Shown one piece after another: positions 57,898 to 64,000 of a DNA stretch of 64,000 bases. The stretch comes from Prochilodus magdalenae (lineage: Eukaryota; Chordata; Actinopteri; Characiformes; Prochilodontidae): assembly GCA_024036415.1 (NCBI GenBank), contig JAMWET010000180.1, positions 434,001-498,000 on the forward strand, read 5' to 3'. A program made the position numbers and the translations under genes. Positions within the stretch are counted from its first letter, which is position 1, and the number at the start of each line of letters is the position of its first letter. A model generated the notes under the pieces. The model saw nothing but the letters and a program-made list of their open reading frames with translations. It did no database searches and was not told the origin of the DNA.

Positions 57898-58145
57898 ATG
57901 AGAGTCAAGCAAAATCAACACAGGCCGTACAGGAAATCTGGGTCCAAGCCTCCAATGAGCAAGTCAACGGTGACAGTGGCAAGGAAAAACTCCTTCAGAG
58001 GAAAAAGAAGAAACCTTAAGAGGGACCCAAACCTCAAAAGGGGAACCCATCCTCTTCAGGTTGACACAACAAACACAAAAAAGGATAAGGATCTAGAATT
58101 ATATGGAAGATTTTGGAAGTCAGTTCATCTTCTACCCACCTAACT
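57898..58145. repeat. Dispersed fish repeat next to the Tc1 remnant
   Basis: Contains ccaatgagcaagtcaacggt, gacagtggcaaggaaaaact, agaagaaaccttaagaggga and ggggaacccatcctc, wording I know as very widespread in teleost genomes. The open frame across it is not a gene. A separate Tc1-type end (acttttgtatgccactgtg) lies at about 58178-58197. Confidence 0.6.
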
Positions 58146-58497
58146 ATTCACAATGACAGATATTTTGACCATGACAAACTTTTGTATGCCACTGTGTCTG
58201 ACATTCTTTATGACTCATTCATCATCATCTCTTTGACTAGTATGTTTTCCGAATGCTCTTCACTGACATTTACTAGGAGCCTCTACTGAGTTGCCCTATT
58301 TACAGCTGGAAATTGCTGTTTTGATTGCTGCATTCACGGTGCTAAATGGAATGTATTCACTGCAGCCTTACACAAATAACTATTTTTGTGTAACATGTAA
58401 TTAGTGGACTGCTCTTGCGCTTTTATGCTTAGTTGTATGGTAAATGTTCCGTAGATTCTTTTCATTTCTTTTCATTTAATTAACAACAAAAGATGAT

Positions 58498-58849
58498 TCT
58501 TAAACGGTTCTTTAGTAAAGAAAAAGGCTCTATATAAATTGTTCTATGAACACCCAGAGAACCTTTGGCATGTGTAAAGTGTTCCTTGCATTGTGAAAGG
58601 GGTTGATAGAGAATGTGCTGTAGATGGTTCTATATAGAACGTTTTTGAAAAGGATTATATATAGCACCAAAACATATCAGATCCCTTTTCAGAAAGTAAT
58701 TTTTGCCCCATTAACCATCAATCTTAAGTGTTCTTTCATTATGCAAATAACCCTTTAATCATGGTAATCATGCAAAGGTCATGCAGGTTCTTTAGGTGTT
58801 AAGATCATTTTCTTTGCTGAAGAACCCTTAACAACCATCCTTTTTAAGA
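58498..58849. mobile_element. MITE-like element rich in GGTTCTATATAGAAC words
   Basis: Bounded by TCTTAAA (58498-58504) and the inverse TTTAAGA near 58843-58849, with ggttctt and agaaccctt just inside. The internal text ggttctatatagaacg and tatatagcacca matches a common non-autonomous element type of fish. Non-coding. Confidence 0.6.
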
Positions 58850-61600
58850 CTGTACCCCGTGCACTCGAACGACCTCTTGCTATCAAACCCATAATTTTCA
58901 GGTATCCATTCTTTATGCCATCTCTGCCTCAGCCATGCAATTATATACAATAGCTTCCCGTCTGTTTCTCTGATTGGCCAACAAAACTCAAAAAGAAGTA
59001 AGTGAAGGCCCCACCCCAAATGAAGAAATGAAGTCTTAAATGAGCCCGACTTGGAAGTAGAAGCCTTAGTATCATAATCTGTGTAGTGCCATTTCAGAAG
59101 CAGTCTGCCCTGTTTTGGGGTATTAGCTTAATAACAAATATTATATCTCACTGTGTACATTTATGTAAGATTTTGTGAGATATTCTGAATATGATCATTA
59201 CACAAACACATTCTAATTCTGAAATCCTGTACGTTCTTGACAATGTAACAGTCAATGCAAGAATACATACAATTTCACAGACAGGCCATCTTGCACTACA
59301 ATTTGAAACATAAGGAATAAATCATGTACTTAATTAAAAACATGCAAATGGAGGTTGCATGACAGTTGGGTAGCAAATTGTCAGGACCTCAGTATTTTTC
59401 AAATCTAAGAACAAATGAAAAAGAAGAGTAGTAGACAATGCCACTTAAATATCATAAATAAAGCCCAGTGCTTTGGAATGTGTTTAAAGAGCTGTTGGTC
59501 GGCTGACTGGGAGTAGCAGTGACTAAACTGGGGTCTGGCTTCAGTAACAAAACACAAGGAGCAATTTTTGGATCAAAAAAAGGCAGGAATAAGCAAATAA
59601 CAGCTCCCAAATAATTGGTCTATTCTAATGAGGCCCAGATCTATGCCACAGCTGAAGAGAGTTCTGCTGTAAAACAGGTCATGATGTTTCTCTGTTAACC
59701 ACAGCACAGAGAAAAAAACACATTTTCTTAATTTCATATTTTAAGAGAGAAAATACTTGTTTATTTCTTTCTTTATAAGGTTATACTCCTACATGTGTTC
59801 CTTGGGTAGCTCCAAGGTAGCTGCATCTCGATAGGTTAGAACAATGTTACCAGGCTATAACTGTTGCAGCACACTACCATATCATGCAAGCCACAGAAAA
59901 CCTCCACATTTAATTTTTCACTTTTTTGATGCTGCCATCGACCTATTTAGATCTACCTTTTTATATCCACCTACATATGTTCAGAACTGTCTGTACAATT
60001 TGAAGTTATAAAGTGAGAGTAAGAGAAAGTTTCAGCTGCTCTGATTTTCAAAAGAGGCACATTACTGGGCTAACAATCAGAATCAGTCATTTACATATGT
60101 CAGTCTTAAAAGCACAATAACAAAAACAGCCTGTCTGAGAAGTTTGGAAAGTGGTCAGGTAGATATGAATGAATGAATTAACATGGTTTTTAATAAATAC
60201 AATCACAGGAATGTGATAAGTGGAAAAAAATGAATAAATTAATACAATTCAGTACAAGTACTTGCATGTACATGTTTTTAGCACTTGGCATTACCATAAT
60301 GAATGAACTAGTTGTATAGTTGTTAACTAGAACTAGTTGTTGGTGTAAACGAGTGCAGAGTAGTCATTCAAATCTAGCTGGTTTTAAATGGTGTGCATTA
60401 GCTGGCTGTTACATTTGTTACCTTGGAACGACTAGCGATGCAGTGGGGGAGAGCAGGCTTTATTCCACCTCAGAAAAGCACTTTTGTAGAGCTTCAAGTA
60501 CATTTCATGGCTACAATGCTCCTCATCTCTCTCTTTCAACAACAGTCTCTATTTCAGGAATCACTTCCGGCGCAACTGCTCCGAAAGAGCTCATGTTCTG
60601 AGTTTTACATCACATTTGTGTTTTTGTAGATGGTTGGCCAATGGAACTGCAGTTGAATGTCTTCTAAGGCCAGACATACACTGTGCAGTTTTAGAAATCT
60701 TGTTCTTTGGTGACTCACACTGTAGATTCGAGTAGAGCATCATGTACAGACAAAAATTATGGTTCCTATACTTGCACTGTATAGATGCTGTCTGCAGACA
60801 TTTGTCAATAAGACACCAAGTTAATTTCAAATTAAAACTCTGCACACCTTGTGCTCCACTGCACTGAAACTAAAACACGTAGGACAATGCAGGCTCTGTA
60901 TTGTAAAGTCAGCACAAAATGATTTTAGTAGAAAATGTAGACTTTTTTTCACCTCTGTTTTGCTACCCTATGTGCTTCTACACGTATTGGGAAAGAGTCG
61001 CAGTTGTGACTGTGTGTGTTTAGAAACAGGCTAAAATTAAACAATAAATTAAAAAGGAATTTGCTATGGCAGAATGTTTGCACAATGTCAGTAACACTTT
61101 TCTGTGCAAGCAGACCCTCCTTTACTGCCAGCTTGAGTCATTTGCTCTTAGCGCAGAAGCATAGGCCTATGTCACATGGTATCAGCTAGTATAAAATGTT
61201 GGAACTGGTGCATATTTTACAACTACCTGTTAATGAGCACAGTATCAGGTCAATACTTGATACCAGTATCAGTATCGATTTATCCCAAAATAAAACAGAA
61301 ATTACACACAATACAGGCTCTTTAAAAATGCAGGTCTCATATAATTTTGTTGTCCACAAGTGTGAGAATACATACATACTACTACTACTACTACCAATAA
61401 TAATATTACATTTAATTATTTATACTGTGATTTTCTAAACATAAGTGTTGATTATAATTAGTACATGCTGAAACATTCCTTTCCTGTTATAACTCTTATG
61501 TGCCTCAATCAAGGCAACCCTCAAATACATGTGCCATTTCCACCATTTGTTACCAGGTAATTTAACCTTTGAGGATAGAACTTTAGAAGACAGCACAACC
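58850..61600. other. Gene-free DNA
   Basis: Mostly AT-rich unique-looking sequence with a short ACT repeat (61376-61394). A 93-codon frame at 60320-60601 has no recognised similarity. No exon or RNA gene was seen. Confidence 0.5.
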
Positions 61601-61609
61601 TGGCGCTCC

Positions 61610-62000
61610 TAGTACGTACAAATCTGTGTGAAGTGATTGTTAGCAGTGCCGCAGTAGGGCGATGCATTTTTGAAGGGTTTCATCTTTTCCCCCTTTTTTG
61701 CCCTCATGGTCTCTGAGTGGGTGACGTTTTCTGGAAATAGCTCCCGCCAGGAACAGATGAATCGACTCTGCACCTTATGCTTAATTAAAGATTAACAGGA
61801 ATTCGGCGCTGGGCGGAAGTTTCTAGAAGCTTCACTTACGCTACTGATTAGACTTACGTAACGCTGGTTAATACTGCATGCTCTGCTGAAATAGTAATGA
61901 GACTGGAAGCTACACAGGAATAATGTTGTTCTGTCGGAAAACGTGAGGTATGGCATCCCGCCGAACATCAGATTAAAGGTCTTTAAATAGCACAGCAGAA
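61610..62000. promoter_or_regulatory. CpG-enriched, promoter-like segment
   Basis: CpG dinucleotides are clearly denser than in the flanks. The stretch has a gtgacgt CRE-like word (about 61720), cccgcc (about 61744), gggcgg (61811-61816) and a heat-shock element (61815-61834). No gene could be tied to it in either direction, so it may serve a transcript beyond the window or an unannotated RNA. Confidence 0.4.
61815..61834. promoter_or_regulatory. Perfect four-unit heat-shock element
   Basis: ggaagtttctagaagcttca reads nGAAn-nTTCn-nGAAn-nTTCn, four alternating 5-bp units with all 12 constrained bases matching. HSF1 trimers bind three or more such units. Confidence 0.65.
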
Positions 62001-62839
62001 TAAAGTTACAATACATTCGTTACTGTTGACATTTTGCCACCTGACAGGAACTGAGTAGCTTTAGTCCAGAACTACATTAAATGGAAACATCACCACTAAG
62101 TAAAAAAAAAAGAAAGAAACAAGAAAGAAACAGATTGGAAAATCAATTTCTTCCCAAAAATACATGCTTCTGGAGCAGCAACAACATTCTTTATTTCTTA
62201 TTTAAGAAATTATTTGCTAATAAATAAGCTAAAAACACTGAAATAATTTGTATACAGAGAAGCAGCCATTTCCTGCAGTGTTTGTGCTGGTTCAGTAGAC
62301 ACTACAGTGAGAGACGTTGTGAATGACCTTAACATTCATTATGTTCTTGATCATCATAAACTTCTAGGAAAGCACTGATATGACATTCAATATCGATATC
62401 CAGTATCTTTCCTGTAAATATCGTGGATATCATTACATAAACATTTCTAAAATCCAGTTATTAGCCTGGTAAAGAAATTTTACATGTACTGAATTAAAAA
62501 TGCAATGAAATGAATAAAATGTAGTCTAGTGGCACCTGTTCTGCCCAGAGTACAATAAATACATCAACAAATATCACCTCAAAATATCAATCAATCTAAA
62601 TATGGTCATCCGTACTATGATTCTGATATAATTGAGCACCCTACTTATATCTGCATTAGCGTAGAAACTATAGCCATTAATAAAGTCGCACTAACATTGT
62701 GGGCTAATGCTGATATCCATTGCTTTTCATGCAGACATGTGACAAGGGCTAAATCTGCCTGTATTAGTGCTATGAAGAGAAGTACCATTTACTTCTGTGG
62801 GATTAGAAATGTGGTAACTGTCATAACATGCAGTAAATA

Positions 62840-62935
62840 ATGTATATTTTTAAATAATATGTTCTATATATTATTAATATATTTAATATATATTTAATAT
62901 ATTATAATAATATATTTAATATTAAATATTCTCAC
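62840..62935. repeat. AT-only low-complexity tract
   Basis: Repeated atatttaat/attaatat words, almost no G or C. Confidence 0.9.
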
Positions 62936-62944
62936 ACAGTTCCT

Positions 62945-63080
62945 GCAGACCAGGCCTTCAGGATGTGTAACATGACGACAAAGCATTCACCTTGGTGCCT
63001 GCACAGGCGGATTCGTTGGTCGTCTCTACCAAGACAAAAGCGGGACTCATCACTGAAGATGATGCTGAAGCAATCTTTAT
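62945..63080 (-). mobile_element. Tc1-like transposase fragment
   Basis: The minus strand reads SIIFSDESRFCLGRDDQRIR, the conserved block around the second catalytic Asp of Tc1-like transposases, then a decayed continuation. Only about 45 codons are left. The text matches the fragment at 54200-54640, so both probably come from the same family. Confidence 0.75.
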
Positions 63081-64000
63081 TTTATACTACAGCAGCTGTA
63101 AACGTGGCTCAGCCAATGAGGTTTAGGGCTGAAACACTTTGTTACATAAACATCATCACATTTTGGTTTGAAAGTCAGATGTAAACACCCGTCATATGCA
63201 GATTTTTTGAAGCCAATAGTGATACAGTATATGTAATCATGCACCCCTACAATAGAGAATAGATTTCTCCAGATTTTTTAAACACACAATCATTACAAAG
63301 ACATCAACAAAATAAGAAGCTGTAGACACTGCATCATGCAAACACACAGTATGCTGGGAAAAACACTCAGAGAAGTACAAGTACATTCCAGAGCTTGCAT
63401 TAAGTCGAATACAACTACATGGCTCATCTGTGTTGTATGAAGCTTGTTCTCCAGACCTCTTGTTGGACTATGGAACATGACTCATGCATTGTTTCTCTTA
63501 TGTAACATCCATCCAGGCCTGAGTGTACAGGGCTACAGCCTCAGGAGCAGCTGAGCCCCAGACAGTGACGGATAGCCTGAGTACCATCCCTTTCAGATTC
63601 TTCTGCAACATCTCCTGGGCTTTCAATTCACCGCAACTGCTGCATAGGTAACTTTAGGGGCAGTATTTCCTGTGGGATCTGCACAATGGATTTTTCCTCT
63701 GATACACCTGCCGAATAGATTCCAAGAAGCTTGCTCTATTACTATTACTATATTTGCCATGACCGTAGCACACCAAACCAACGTCTCCAGCAAACACCAA
63801 CACAAATTGTTCTATTGACTATATAATTCATATTGTCCTAGCATGTTCTTCCCAGTTCTTAGTCTTTGAGTGTTCTCCCTAATTCACACTGTTCTTCTTA
63901 TTGCTCAGAAATATTCTCACCACTCTACCTGAATGTTCTGGCCTTCACATTGTTCTGGAACGTTCTCCCCAATTCACTGTGCTTTGTTTGGTTTGTTGGT
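63081..64000. other. Gene-free right end of the window
   Basis: No recognised exon, RNA gene or element. A gttctcccta/gttctccccaattcac pair near 63875 and 63960 suggests a short local duplication. Confidence 0.5.

Noticed and set aside
60320..60629. Overlapping frames of 93 and 68 codons
   Set aside because: No recognised domain, no splice partners, no conserved pattern; typical chance frames.
63623..63805. Minus-strand 60-codon frame near the right edge
   Set aside because: No family recognised, and no convincing splice sites; possible exon but unsupported.

Overview
The window is ordinary teleost nuclear DNA: intron-rich genes with GT-AG splice sites, short introns, many microsatellites, and Tc1-like, MITE-like and non-LTR retrotransposon remnants. 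The repeat types resemble those of otophysan fishes such as catfishes and characins, but that is an inference from memory. No prokaryotic, phage or CRISPR features were seen.

Layout, left to right. (1) 493-729, + strand: the last coding exon and stop codon of a col25a1-like collagen. (2) 5953-18566, +: a complete 13-exon etnppl gene (490 aa), a PLP enzyme that cleaves phosphoethanolamine. (3) 21405-24050, - strand: a complete 4-exon ostc gene (149 aa), an oligosaccharyltransferase subunit, tail-to-tail with etnppl. (4) 27537-30150, -: a complete 4-coding-exon rpl34 gene (117 aa) with an upstream noncoding TOP-type exon near 30589-30616. (5) 31139-48573, +: a complete 11-exon trmt44 gene (647 aa), a tRNA uridine 2'-O-methyltransferase, head-to-head with rpl34. 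(6) 48574-64000: about 15 kb with no recognisable gene. It holds repeats, a diverged duplicated block and one CpG-rich segment with a four-unit heat-shock element.

The order col25a1 - etnppl - ostc - rpl34 and all four orientations match the human 4q25 neighbourhood as I know it. In human, LEF1 lies beyond RPL34; here trmt44 takes that position. Two neighbours act on lipid-head-group or secretory functions (etnppl, ostc) and two on translation (rpl34, trmt44), but nothing suggests a joint pathway.

Exon boundaries were worked out by hand from splice signals, reading-frame continuity and remembered family sequences. For etnppl, ostc, rpl34 and trmt44 the exons join in frame and give protein lengths close to the families. 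I found no clearly novel biological system. The most useful anomalies are a GC-AG intron and a stop-free 99-nt intron in trmt44, an in-frame upstream start there, the heat-shock element at 61815-61834, and the duplicated block at 51972/53275.
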